Position numbers and translations under genes: made by a program. Shown here one piece after another: positions 1-15,633 of a stretch of DNA of 64,000 nucleotides. The DNA lies in NCBI RefSeq assembly GCF_901709675.1, contig NC_051090.1, forward strand, positions 865,342 to 929,341, read 5' to 3'. Positions within the stretch are counted from its first letter, which is position 1, and each line of letters starts with the position of its first letter. The notes beneath the pieces were generated by a model that saw only the letters and a program-made list of their open reading frames with translations, was not told the origin of the DNA and searched no databases. Origin of the DNA: Syngnathus acus. Its lineage: Eukaryota > Chordata > Actinopteri > Syngnathiformes > Syngnathidae.

Positions 1-723
1 TCAGAAAGCATAAAACTCCCGCTGGACAGGTGGCATGTGTCCATGAGGCCTCCGAGGATTGATGCGCCCGCCCGCTCGCTGGGCTGGGCTGTGCCGGGCC
101 CAGCCGGGTTGCGCCGGGCTGGCGGCCCGCGCCGTGGCAAAAAGCGATGGGCTTTAAGGAGTCTTCTTTTTAATACAGCCCATTACTGCTATCATACAAA
201 TCTTTCCTTCCGCGGCCCCATCTACAGTCTGATCAATTTTTACACTGCTGAGCTGTCTGCTTTGCACCCATTTCGTCATACTCAAATTTCATATTTTACA
301 GGGTCTTTTTTGCTTTACCAGGAAAAATGTCAATAACGTACATTAGCACCCTGCTCTTATTTAGTGTTTAATTGTAAGTGAACGCTCCGAGAACATTTCA
401 TTTGTTTCTGTAGCGAGCAGAAGCGTTTAAATGTTATTTATTTTTGGTGCCAAGGAAAATATATTGTGAAGTGTTGCATTGATTTAGAACATAACCATGT
501 CTCCGTACGGACAGAAGGCGCTGAATTTATGAATCCTTTGCACAACTCCTTTAATTGAATTTTCCAAATCTCACAGCACACACAAATAATCAATAGCTGC
601 TGTGGAACTGGCCTCAGAATTATTAGGGCTGTGCTTTTTCCATTTTGTAGTCATCAGCAGATACAGGCAGGCATGCTGGCCGGGTATTTGTAATGCAGGA
701 ACAATACCCCAAGGATTTATGCC

Positions 724-832
724 TGCTCAAAGCTCAAAGTGACTTTTTCCACCACAATGCTTGCTGAGACTTGTGTTAACATCAAAGAAGCACTTTGAAC
801 AGCGCATCGCTTTGGATTTGTCCAAAGAGGGA
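724..832. promoter_or_regulatory. Possible TCF/LEF-rich regulatory cluster
   Basis: About 100 bp hold several TCAAAG-type cores in both orientations: CTCAAAG near 733, ATCAAAG at 781-787, CTTTGAA at 793-799 and CCAAAG near 821. An AACAAT SOX-like core lies at about 699. The surroundings are not low-complexity. This is motif spotting only; such short cores occur often by chance. Confidence 0.15.
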
Positions 833-2056
833 TGAATATTTTCATGCATTTACTGGGCTGTCGTGAAAATCTAGCCTGACATGTAGTTGTTCTCTTTCAA
901 ACTGGAATCTTTTCCAGTAACAGGATTCTCATTAGGCCCGCTCAAGTTCAACACAAACCAAAAAGGGTGACTATCCTTCACAAAAGAAGAATGCTACAAT
1001 TTTCCTGAAGATTCAATATTGTGCCACCGTTTCCTTCCAATGAATGTCATTTGTTGAGAGGGAACAAAAAGGCCATACATCGTGTCCACGCGTTAATAAT
1101 TCAACGAGCCTGATGGAGCTGCAGGGTGAGGGAGAGTGTCATTTTTGAATGCAGTTGATTCGGAGATTCAAAGCGGATCTTTCCCTTCACAATTTCCTGC
1201 AAAGTCACATTGGTCTTGCTTTAATTCAATGTGACGAGTCGTCACACAAGCTTTCTTCCGTCAATACACCGGAGAGTCGGCTAATTTCGCCTCATGGTAA
1301 ACCTGGGCTATTTTCTCTCGTTGAGCCCACAGATCCGTTTTAGACGAGCAACATTTTTTGCTCTATGAAAGCTTTAGCAGGATCCAGAGGCCAGAACTTT
1401 GAATGAGAGTTTGTTTGCTTCAGATGTCTGCTTGAAAACAGTGAGGCCCAGTTCCGCTTTGACATTGTGACGTCTGTTGTTTTAAGGAGGTTCATGCAAA
1501 ACAGATACATTTCACACATTCAGCATGTGACAAAAAATGTGACATTCCTGGGGTGTGGATTCACAATGCGTCATGTATGTTCAGCTCTCCTTCTGGAACC
1601 AATGAAGATAATTTCTAACAACCTTGTCGGAAAACAAGCTTGCCATCTGACAATCAGCCCTATTCACTTTCCACCATTCACTATTGTAAGATTGGATCAC
1701 AAGAATTGCTTTGCCGCAGGCATGATATGTGCCTAAAATAATCCAATTAATCCTTTCCCCGGGAAATCTACTCGCTGACGTGTTGGTGTAACCATAGAAA
1801 AATGTTGTTTTTCTCCAAAGGTCGTAGAAAACGCGATTGTCTGACTCAAACAAGCGTCCATTGATGTTAGTAATGCTAAATGCCAGAGAATATGCGGCGA
1901 GGAGCAAATCAAATAGACAAGTAGTAGCGAAGGGAAAATCCTTGGGAGATCTAATAGCCTTGTGACTGACTCCATTTGTCTTCATGCTGATCCTGAAACC
2001 CAGCACAGGGAACAAAATGTTTCAACTGAGCTGCTTCAAAGACCTTGGTCACTGAC

Positions 2057-2132
2057 GGGAGCAGCGCCTAGTGGTTAGCGCAGCCGGCTCACAGCTCAGG
2101 GACTCCAGGTTCAAGTCTCAGCTCTGCCTTTA
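2057..2132 (+). repeat. tRNA-like SINE head / dispersed fish repeat fragment
   Basis: A Pol III A box-like stretch (TAGTGGTTAGCG, 2069-2080) is followed about 28 nt later by a B box-like stretch (GGTTCAAGTCT, 2108-2118). Between them is the GGCTCACAGC segment that I recall from a very common teleost repeat with the phrase AGTGGTTAGCGC...CCTCACAGC...GGGTTCGAATC. It does not fold as an intact tRNA and has no recognisable anticodon arm, so I call it a degraded SINE head and not a gene. Confidence 0.6.
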
Positions 2133-3423
2133 CTTTGAAACTGAAAGCTACCTCTGCTATTCTGTAATTATTAGTGCAGTCAAGCAATTAGTGAACAAAT
2201 GAATTGCACTTTTCCCCCACGAATGAATAGCCAGGACTTCTACTGTTTTGTAACAGCAGATATTTATTTTCAAATGATTGTACTGTAAAATCAACAGATA
2301 AAAAAGATTTTACTTTTCAAATAGCTAATACTAAACTAAGCAGGTAAAACTAAAAGTAAAACGAACTATAGTCTGTGTTTGTGTCAAAGTTTGCCAGCAA
2401 ACTTGAGGTTATGAGCCGCCACAGGAAGTAAATCAAATTGCATGAACTGAGTTGTTTTTCAGGCTTTAAATCATTTCAATTTGCCAGACACAATCTTTAG
2501 CAGCCCTAGTACTAATAGCAGACAGGTTTGGATGAATGACTTCAAAACGTGATGAACAAACAGTCAATTGCACACAATCGAACAAATGCAATGATCCATT
2601 TTACAGTTCTGCCCATTACTAGTGACCTTCTGCATTTAAATTGGCCTAAAATAACACCCTGCTGTGCTTCGAAGGATGGCAAAAAATGGCACAGTATGAA
2701 TCTGCTGTAAACGTAGCTCATGAAATGTATTCTTGACTTCATTATGAAATTAAAAACTAATGCTTATCTTGATGGATGGGCCAGACACCAAATGTCTGCC
2801 TTTGCTAAGGAAATGGTTCTTGTGTTAAGTGCTTCTAACACAACTATTTTTAGTGCTATGTAAATCATTCATAATTTGGCAAGGGATGAATCCCTGCCAT
2901 TTCTTGTCTCCTGTCATTAAATTCTGATATGTCATCATGTACTGTACATCAGGCGAAGCGTGGCAATTGAAATATGGCAACTCGTAAAATGCAGCTCTCT
3001 ATAAATCCTTTCAATCACCACACTGGCTTCATCATCAGTTAACATAAAAATAGTACACTAACTTACGCATACTGGATTTTATTGATTAACTCACTTTTAA
3101 GCTGCATTTCACACTTTGAGTACTTTTTCAACCCTGTTTGTGGTACAACTTTTTGAGGCCTGTTAAATATAAATTATGCTGATTTTAAAAACAATGAATT
3201 TTGAATGAAGACAGTAAGAAACACAAAAAAGAAAGAAAAAAAACAAATCCAAGTCTCATCCTGTGTCAAAAAACAGAATATCATAAAAATGTGATCATTT
3301 TAAATGACATATCTGAGTGCTTTCCTGCATCATTTTGTCCTTATCATCAACAATGACTAGATACGTTGACATGAACGGTGGCAATGTAAGATGGTGCTCT
3401 CCGGCTTCAACCATTGGCGCATC

Positions 3424-3437
3424 AGCGCCATCTACAG
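3424..3437 (-). promoter_or_regulatory. CTCF-like motif upstream of efcab7
   Basis: AGCGCCATCTACAG matches the reverse-complement CTCF core (GCGCC, A/C, C/T, CT, A/G, G/C, TGG) except in its last bases. It lies about 400 bp upstream of the efcab7 start codon. Occupancy cannot be judged from sequence. Confidence 0.25.
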
Positions 3438-3653
3438 CTGCAGGCGTGGAGCCCGAGGGGGAAAATGAAACATGATTACGCTTTCAGGTTACAACAAACT
3501 ACATGGCACGGGAAATATAACGTGTTTAAGTGGGGATTCGTTATATTTGTAGTAATATTGCAAAAGGGGGCAACCAAGCATTTGCAATGTAGTTCCGGAT
3601 ATTTGCATTTGTTTCTTCCGTGTGGTTTAGAAGTGAACACCAATCTCATCATT

Positions 3654-3687
3654 GTTGACTAGCAACGGGCAGGCAGACTCTAGCAAC
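3654..3687 (+). promoter_or_regulatory. RFX X-box-like element in the efcab7 promoter
   Basis: GTTGACTAGCAAC (3654-3666) fits the X-box pattern GTNRCC-spacer-RGYAAC with one mismatch and a 1-nt spacer. A second perfect half-site, AGCAAC, lies at 3682-3687. The pair sits 150-180 bp upstream of the efcab7 start codon. RFX factors drive many ciliary genes through X-boxes in this position, and EFCAB7 is a ciliary-base protein, so the placement makes sense. The binding itself is inferred. Confidence 0.5.
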
Positions 3688-3835
3688 GCGGTTATTTTGT
3701 AGCCACATAGCTCAATTCACCTTTTAAGGGTCACCTTTTTGTCCAATGAATAAATAAATGTCAAAACCACGTAGTTTGAATGTGTTGTTCTCGGACAGAG
3801 AGGACAAACATTAGGCATTCGATAGCTATCTGAAG

Positions 3836-6800
3836 ATGGCTTACTTGGACTCATCGGATGCTCCTGACGAGGAGCAGACTTTCTACATGCAGTGCAGAGC
3901 CGCCTACCTAAGTGTCTTCAGATCTAGTCTGACAAATATCTCATCGAAAAGGGAATTATGTCGAGGTAAGCGTTTTCTAACTATTTGCAAAAGCCTGGTT
4001 TTTGTTGTTTTACAAGCCCCCCTTTCAGTGATGTAGCATTAACTTAAAACAAGGACGAGTTGCCTCCTTTCTGCATATCCCTTATTCCAATCGGGGGGGA
4101 AGAAAGCCAGTTAGTTACTTGTCAGTGTCTACCCATGTTGGGAAGGTTTGCATCACAAAAATCCTTTTTTTCCCCCCTAGTTCTCCAGTTAGCCGGTAGA
4201 AATCCCTCCCAAGCCACTCTTGATGAATACTGGAAGACGGGAACAACGCACGTGAACTTTGACGATTTCTGTACAATACTGAAAAAGGAGTGGAAAACGG
4301 AGAATAATGAGCTGATGGGAATTTTCCAAAAGTTGGATACAAACGGCGATGGCTACCTGACACACAGCAAAGTGGAAAACCTCCTTACAACCGTGAGTTA
4401 CTGCATATTTTGCATTGCACAGAGAATTTTCAACTTAACATTCAGACAAAGTGCATGAAATAAAACAGGTCAGAATATTTAAATGATGGTGTTTTGGCAT
4501 TTTAAGATTTAAAAGATGTAAAACCTTACAGGGGGGAGATAAAATGACACCTGAAGAGGTTCAAGCCATTTTCTCACTAAGTGACATCAACAAGGATGGC
4601 AAGTTGAACTATGCAGAGGTAAGGTCATCTACAATTGCTTTTCTTTGTGCATCTTTGATAACCGCTACAGACATCTTACTGTTGCTGTCAGTTTTGTCAA
4701 CAGCTCGTGTCCACCGCAGAGAAATGTCAGACGGCCTCTTTGATGAAGCTCCAGTCCGATGCAAAACTGAAGAGACAAAACTTTGGCAGCCATCCAGACA
4801 GCCCTCCAAAGCCCTCCCTGACGTCAGCGACACAAAGCCAGCCTCCAGAAACAACCTGGTCAGATCCAGACGTCACGCTTCGGAAAGGTAGAAGAATTGA
4901 TTTGGAATATGCTTGTGTCAAGGGCTCCAAATGGATGACCTTGTCTTTGTGTTTTGGATGCATCCCCGTTCGGCATTGTACAGCGCGCGATAGAAACAGA
5001 GCCCGAGATCCCGCTAAAGTAAGATGAAGACAATCCTACTGTGGGCTGATGGATGGGATTGCTCTAAGTGGTCAGTCTATGTTCGTGTTATTGATTCCGA
5101 GGATCCCCGTTACTATTCACTGGGGAGACGATGAGGGATTCGAAGGTGGTCAAGAGGAGGACCCGGACCGACCGCTACTGAAAAAACAAATGAGTTCCCA
5201 CACAGTAGTCAGGATTATGGCATTATTCTGGCTCTCCCACATATTGATTTGTCCCTGTTACATTTTAATAAGGAGCTGACAGAATGCTTGCACATGTTGA
5301 ATGTGTTGTTCTTTCAGCTTGAAAACAGTTTGGCTTGTTCGTTCCAATCTATATTTGTCAGTCTGTATTCAGGCTTAATCTTTCAAAACAATAATTATGG
5401 AGTGTGCGTGCGTGTGAGTTAATATATTTTTAAAAAAAAAACACTTTCTCCTTTGTTAGAACGGGATCGTTGTTATGTCTTTGTATTCAGAGAGCCGAAC
5501 ATCCTCCCGTTCTTCATCTGCACGCAGTCGCCGATCATCTCTGTCAAACGTCGTCACGGCGACACCCAGCATCAGCAAGGTCAGTAAAGGACCAGTGGCT
5601 GTTTGGTGTAAGTAAAGCTTGCTCTCTGTATGTTTGTTTTCACTCTCCTGACTTGAGTTCAGCTGCTTTGCCCTGGGTCAAAGGAAAACTATCTAATGAC
5701 ACCATTGCCTCATCTGTCCCATGACAGGGTTGCCATATAAAATTGCCACATTTCTAGGAATTTGCTCTCTCATGTGATGCAAAGTCTTAAAGGAAGTCAA
5801 CATTGGTTCTATTTACAAATTCTTTTCACTTTCAGTGGAAGAAAAGTGATTTGAAATGGACACAAATACAAAGTTTTAGTGGTCATATAAATCACTCAGA
5901 GAGACAACAACATGATCAGACTGTTGTGCATATTGCTCGTGACCGCGACAGTGAATAAAAGAAATGTGAGCCGAGATCTGAAATGCATAACATGTCTGCC
6001 CTCCTGTGGCTGAACATGAGTATGACAACAACTTTTATTGGTTGGCCAGCCTTACTGACCTCGTTGAAGCTTCTTTGTCAACGACATAATCAATGTGTTC
6101 TTCCAGCAGTGGCATCCTACTTTCATGAGGGGATGTTTTTTTCTGGATGAGGGTGGAACCATCAGCTCACTGCAGTACAAGCTGCATCTGCCCCAGACTT
6201 CCAACGTGACACTAAGCATCCGGCCGATGAGCCTCGACCAAAGAGCTGGTAGGAGGACTGTTCTTTTGTTATACGTACATAACAGCATTCAGTAGTATCC
6301 GTAATATACCACGTTTTGTCACACATCTTAGAAGTGATGAATTGAAGCTTCTGTTTCTTGCTTTGTTTTGAAGACAAGCCTTGCCCCTGGATGAATGTGG
6401 ACACAGCTCTGTTTGTGATGTTAGCTGACGATATAGAAGAGGATTCCACGCTCGTGTGTTTCACTCATACGAAGGACAAAGAGGTGAGTTTTGGTCCAGC
6501 TCTTCCAGGGCAATCCTAAGACGCAATTCTCGAAGGAGACCCAATTTCTCGAGCGTGTCTTGGATCATCCGCATCTCAGCAAAGACCCAAAGAGTTTGTG
6601 GTATCTGGCAAATGTCCCACAGAAGTACATTTGGAGAGGTGAACTGAAAGCTGGGCTGTACTACCTACTGCCTTTCTCCAGTGGCTGCAAATTAAAGAAA
6701 AGGAACAGAAAGACTGTTGCTAATAAATCCATCGAACTTGTCTACAAGACAGTCAGTGGAGAATTTGACCTCAGCAGAGATTTTCGGTGAGTGCCTTTGC

Positions 6801-8211
6801 TCGTTTGAGAAGATTCTAAACCACAAGTATTCCGATTCACACCGACCGGTTGCTTCCATCAAGCGGGAGTCTTTGCTTTTTTTGTGGAATGACGCCATTG
6901 CAAAGATACAACAGCAATAGTGCAGTAATAGATGTTCGGGTTCCACAGGGAGGCACTATCGGAGATCTTTGACATGATAGACCTGGATGGGAATGGTCTG
7001 CTCAGTCTTGAGGAATATAATTTCTTGGAGCTGATGATCAGTGGAGAGGAGTGCAAGATGGGGACTTGGGCCATCTGCAGAGGTACAACGCCAGTTAAAT
7101 GCACTCGTTCATCCTGTTTTTTTTAAAAAAAGAATGGTTTTTGATTCATATCCAGGGGCAAAGCGATCATTTTCACGCAGAATGATATTTGTTAGGAGAC
7201 AACTTGTTCTTGCTTCCACAGAGAATTTTGACATGAGAAAGAATCAGCTGACAAAACAGGGCTTCATGGAGCTGACTCTGATGGAGGCAACAGAAAAAGG
7301 CGGAGACAGCGATGACCTGTGGACCCTCGTCGAGACCATGGGCTACAACCGGATGCTGGAGCTAGTCGAGGTTCTCGCTCAGTTAAACAAAAGATATGCT
7401 TTGCAGAATTAGATAGATAGATAGATCTTTATTTGTCATTGTCACATGTACAACGAAATTTAAATGACGAAATTCTCCCTCACATGAACTCCTACGTCAA
7501 CAGGCTTGCCCATTCCAGATAGATATCGACTGTGAGAGCACACAGCCGTCACTTCAGCCTCTCAGACTGGACTCTGGTCTGAGCATTCTAAACCAAGCCT
7601 TGCAAAAGTCCATCACTTCAGAGGGAGCGGCCAAGCCGCTCAAAGGGCAAGATCATGTGCTCATCTACACCTATAGAGGAGAACACCGGGTATCCTCCCT
7701 CATAGTCAACAAGGTACATTTTCTCAATATTGAGACCGACACTGAGAGCTTTCTGCATCATAGCATTATTATACTGACTTTTGGTTTTTCAAGATTTGAT
7801 GAACGTTTTTATTTGAATCATTCAGTGATGGTGTTTGCAACTGGCAATATCACCTGATACTTACTGTTCTGTATGCATTATTTATGCATGGTTGTTTTTT
7901 GGCATGGCAGACATAATCAGTTGTCAGGGTGACTGCAATTTTTTGGTCCTTCCAGTCCAACCAGAAAGTGACGGTTAGCGTGAACAACAAGCACAACAGC
8001 AACTGCTGCAGCAGTCGAGGCCTGAATGTGTTTGCCATAGAGGTAGCGGCCAGAACTAAGATGGTAAGATGGTGAAAACATGCTCAACTTATTGATAGGT
8101 TTGAATGTGAATCTATTTGCTGTCCACTAGGTGTGTCAGCATGTCCTGCCTCTCAATGAAAAACAGGACTGGACCTACAACTGCGTGGAGTCTTTACTGA
8201 TCTCGAAATAA
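3836..8211 (+). CDS. efcab7: EF-hand calcium-binding domain-containing protein 7, complete, 13 coding exons
   Basis: Coding exons: 3836-3965, 4181-4392, 4532-4618, 4692-4887, 5491-5579, 6107-6248, 6374-6483, 6623-6786, 6949-7082, 7222-7370, 7504-7713, 7956-8063, 8131-8211. Phases join without a break to 603 residues plus TAA (human is about 629). Three EF-hand loops are visible: DTNGDGYLTHSK (residues 96-107, Lys in place of the final acidic residue), DINKDGKLNYAE (132-143) and DLDGNGLLSLEE (388-399). The two last are canonical. In mammals EFCAB7 works with IQCE to tether EVC-EVC2 at the base of the primary cilium and supports Hedgehog signalling; that role is taken from the family. A stretch of about 9 residues before exon 6 is absent relative to human, so a microexon may have been missed. 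Exon 10 has a weak donor (gttctc). The second residue context and the N-terminal match support the start at 3836. Confidence 0.93.
7411..7475 (-). repeat. Antisense retroposon 3' tail with (AGAT)n, inside efcab7 intron 10
   Basis: Read on the minus strand this ends ...TTTCGTTGTACATGTGACAATGACAAATAAAG followed by (ATCT)n, in pieces that I recall as the 3' tail of fish LINE/SINE families. It fills about half of the 133-bp intron between exons 10 and 11 of efcab7. No body of the element is left. Family assignment is uncertain. Confidence 0.55.
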
Positions 8212-8212
8212 A
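8207..8212 (+). terminator. AATAAA overlapping the efcab7 stop codon
   Basis: The stop codon TAA (8209-8211) is embedded in a perfect AATAAA hexamer. If used for cleavage it would leave a 3' UTR of only some 10-30 nt. A second AATAAA at 8751-8756 is the more ordinary candidate. Confidence 0.35.
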
Positions 8213-8665
8213 GCTGCATACACTTTGCTGTTTGTGACACCCAATCATTTGTTTCATACCATTAATACCATTCCTTTGGGGAGACTGTGTGGACAATGAA
8301 ATGCATGCCACTCTGGACTGCACTTGACTTGCCCTTGGCCTTTTCAGCTGAGTTTTGACCTTCTATTTATATCTGGCAGACCGTTCTTTGCCCTTTGACT
8401 TTATCTGCTGAAACAGTAGAGCCAGCTCGCTAAATGTCATTTGGCATATGAGATGTATTTTATGCCACTGTCTGCTTTTCCTTTTCCAACAGGCTTGGAG
8501 CTGTTGCTCAATATTAGCTCTTGCTCTAAGTACTCTCATCAGTCTTTTTATTGAGTAGCTTTTGGACTTAGGAGGAGGATTATTTCATTTGTTGATGACA
8601 TTCTGCAGACCTGAAACAAGACTGATCTTAGTTGTACTAGGTTCATCTTGTTTTTTCTTTTTCAA

Positions 8666-8725
8666 TTACTTCACTGGTTCTTCTATATCAAACAATTGTT
8701 TGATATAGAAGAACCAGTGAAGTAA
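8666..8725. repeat. Perfect 60-bp palindrome, two 30-nt arms, no spacer
   Basis: The left arm 8666-8695 is exactly the reverse complement of the right arm 8696-8725, centred on CAATTG. A 12-nt direct repeat, AAGACTGATCTT, lies at 8618-8629 and again at 8724-8735, the latter overlapping the end of the right arm. As RNA it would fold into a near-perfect hairpin. It lies between the efcab7 stop and the AATAAA at 8751. Confidence 0.95.
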
Positions 8726-8750
8726 GACTGATCTTGTACTTTGTATGGTG

Positions 8751-8756
8751 AATAAA
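8751..8756 (+). terminator. Candidate efcab7 polyadenylation signal
   Basis: AATAAA, 540 bp past the efcab7 stop and about 490 bp before the pgm1 start, in AT-rich DNA. Confidence 0.4.
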
Positions 8757-9055
8757 CACACAGTGATGCAACAGGCAAATGGGAATGGCCTCAGGACTAT
8801 TTTTCAACGTTTCACCCACTCACAGTGCACGAATGCACATATACAAATCTTTTATTTTCTCGATGACACTATTCAACATCATTTAGTCCGTTTTTTTTCT
8901 TATAGTTCAGTAACTGATGAGTTTTTTAATTAATTTATTTATTTAACTAAGCGGTTGTACGTAAACTGCGTGAATGTAAAAGCAAATCTAAATTTCAGCC
9001 AGCATTCCAACTCGAAAGTCAAGGCAGAGTAACTTCAGAGCTTGCCCTTTAAACC

Positions 9056-9057
<2 letters not shown>

Positions 9058-9096
<39 letters not shown>
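9058..9096 (+). repeat. Run of 39 G, 150 bp before the pgm1 start codon
   Basis: An uninterrupted G homopolymer. It is followed directly by GC-rich sequence that looks like the pgm1 proximal promoter and 5' UTR. Such a tract can form G-quadruplexes and is hard to sequence, so its true length is uncertain. Polyproline frames on the opposite strand are by-products of it. Confidence 0.9.
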
Positions 9097-9185
9097 CGTG
9101 GACCTGACCCCGACTGCCCCCGACCGCCCCCCGCTCCGCCAGCCACTGCAGGCGCTCGCCCGCTCGCTTCCATTGCCCTCGATAG

Positions 9186-13856
<4,671 letters not shown>

Positions 13857-14136
13857 TTCCTCTGCCATGCTGCTTCTCACCCTCTGCAATGATAAACGTT
13901 TAGTCTTCAGGATCTTATGTCGTCGTTGGCCACATTTCAATAGTGAAAAGTGTCGTGCCCGTAAGAAAATTAACGTCTAATACACGATCGACTGTTTGGT
14001 CCAGTTTTTGTGTCAAACAACAAAGCAGAAAGTTCTTTCATTCGTCCTTGTCTCTCATCTGGTGCCTTCCTGTCTTCTTCCAGACCAGTCAGAATAACAA
14101 ACCCCCAAAGAAACCATGCACTAAAAATCTATTGAA

Positions 14137-14142
14137 AATAAA
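14137..14142 (+). terminator. Candidate pgm1 polyadenylation signal
   Basis: AATAAA, 280 bp past the pgm1 stop codon; it is the first such hexamer downstream that I noticed. Confidence 0.5.
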
Positions 14143-15349
14143 GTAACATTTATGGTCATTCATAATCGTGCTCCTGTTCTGAATGCATTCGATTTGGAGT
14201 TGCAAATGATTTTCCATCTTGTTCGAGACACCTGCACAAAGCTCCAAGGTACTGAGAGAAAACAAAAGTTTGGAGTAAGTCTGTCGCGACTTTCTTTTGG
14301 ACGAGAAAGAAGGGAAAAATCCAATCCAAACGTTTTTTCCACAGTATAAGCCCGATAAACGTTTCCAGTGGCAAAAGACGGAGCAGCGTTTGTGACCCAA
14401 ATTGGTGTCAACTGGCACAACTGCCATATCTGCAAGAAAATTGCCTGCAATTTAGTTAATAGGAGTGCGGCGGGTTAAAACTCAGGTGCAGCAGGAAAGC
14501 TCTCTGAACATGACAGGCAAAATTGGCCTTAATCACAAACGCTATACTTTGCAACAATTTATGTCATCCATGTCAATGCGGCGTGCCCGCGACCATCCGT
14601 TCACTAATCCCCCACCAAAGCGTGTCGCGTTCAATTTTCTTGAGCAGGGATTAGTCAATCAGGGTGTCTTGTTTGATGTGGAACTGCAATATGTAGGAAG
14701 CATTTCCTGGGATTTGTAAAAAGCGTCTTTGGACATTGATGTCCTCGTCACTAGCAGGGAGGGCACGGAGACTGCCTGGACGTGTACGTAATAGTAAATG
14801 TGTTTCTCCTGTGCTAATGCTGCTAATGGCCCACAGCCTGTATTTCAATTGGCTGTCATTACATCATGCAATCACAGAAAGGATTACATTAAGACGCTCT
14901 GGTCTGGTGCTATTAAAGGACCAAATGGCCTTCTGGAGAACTGGCATGGTGCCATGTTTACAGAAGGACCCATTCAGTCCACCAGAAAAATGAGGCGAGA
15001 CAAAGACGTCATTCTCGGAACTTTGAAATTAGATTCCAGAATACGAAAAGTGTCAAGTTTCCCGCTTCGTATATTGTGGCCCTTTATTTGGATGGTACAT
15101 GACAGCGATGGTGCCCAATCTTTTTATGCGTGGTACCGGACCGGTTACCAGGAGGAAGTGTGTTGTAAATTATAGTTAGAAATGGTGTGGGAAAGATTCT
15201 CAATGCTGACTTATTACAATGGAAAAAGAAATGAAACTTTGATTTGAATTTAGGCACACCCTGCACTATCTCAAATCAGCAGGAAGCTTGGGCTGAATCA
15301 TCTCCACACTCTGGTTAACAACATCTCCCCAGGGATGATTCTGAAACTT

Positions 15350-15398
15350 GATGGATGGATGGATGGAAGGAAGGAAGGAAGGAAGGAAGGAAGGAAGT
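15350..15398 (+). repeat. (GGAT)n-(GGAA)n microsatellite
   Basis: Compound tetranucleotide repeat in intergenic DNA, about 550 bp before the ror1 start codon. Confidence 0.9.
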
Positions 15399-15616
15399 GA
15401 AGTTCGATTTTAATTAGATACACTAAGTAGACTGCTCTAGGCCTCCTCTTGGACTTGACAAGGACCAGCAACAGTTTCGGCTCATAGCCTCGGCCAGGCC
15501 AACAAAAATGTAGAGGGCTCCCCTTAAAATTCATGCATTCATTCATTCATTCACTCACATTTGAGACGCACTGTATTCTTTGCAATGCAAAGTGATCTGT
15601 GACGCTTCCATTGACG

Positions 15617-15633
15617 GGCACTAGGTGGCAGCA
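15617..15633 (+). promoter_or_regulatory. CTCF-like motif between pgm1 and ror1
   Basis: GGCACTAGGTGGCAGCA contains CACTAGGTGGCAG (15619-15631), a close match to the CTCF core in forward orientation. It lies 330 bp upstream of the ror1 start codon, at the boundary between a housekeeping gene and a developmental receptor gene, a common place for an insulator. Occupancy is inferred, not shown. Confidence 0.45.

Larger units (their letters stand above)
1..3650. other. Upstream intergenic DNA, no supported gene
   Basis: I see no convincing exon here on either strand. Open frames are short or look like chance ones: no recognisable domain, no matching splice-site chain. A GC-rich patch at about 60-140 could be the edge of a CpG-rich element or an exon of a gene off the left end, but nothing in it can be named. 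The rest is AT-rich with a tRNA-like repeat fragment at 2057-2132. From memory, ITGB3BP, ALG6 and FOXD3 lie on this side of EFCAB7 in human; none is recognisable here. Confidence 0.5.
8212..9057. other. efcab7 3' UTR and efcab7-pgm1 intergenic region
   Basis: No coding exon is seen. An AATAAA at 8751-8756 may end the efcab7 transcript, in which case 8212 to about 8775 is 3' UTR and contains the 60-bp palindrome at 8666-8725. The remainder up to the G tract is AT-rich and is probably the distal pgm1 promoter. Confidence 0.5.
13857..15615. other. pgm1 3' UTR and pgm1-ror1 intergenic region
   Basis: An AATAAA at 14137-14142, 280 bp past the pgm1 stop, probably ends that transcript. Beyond it there is no exon I can support. 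Microsatellites (GGAT)n/(GGAA)n at 15350-15398 and (ATTC)n at 15531-15554 are the only recognisable structures. Confidence 0.5.

Noticed and set aside
1581-2015. 144-codon open frame on the minus strand
   Set aside because: No domain, no splice context and an unremarkable composition; it looks like a chance frame in AT-rich DNA.
3414-3662. Open frame just upstream of efcab7 as an extra exon
   Set aside because: It does not join exon 1 in phase and resembles nothing in EFCAB7; the region is promoter DNA with X-box-like sites.
5280-6106. A missed efcab7 exon between exons 5 and 6
   Set aside because: About 9 human residues have no counterpart, but I found no in-phase exon with good splice sites; left as a possible microexon only.
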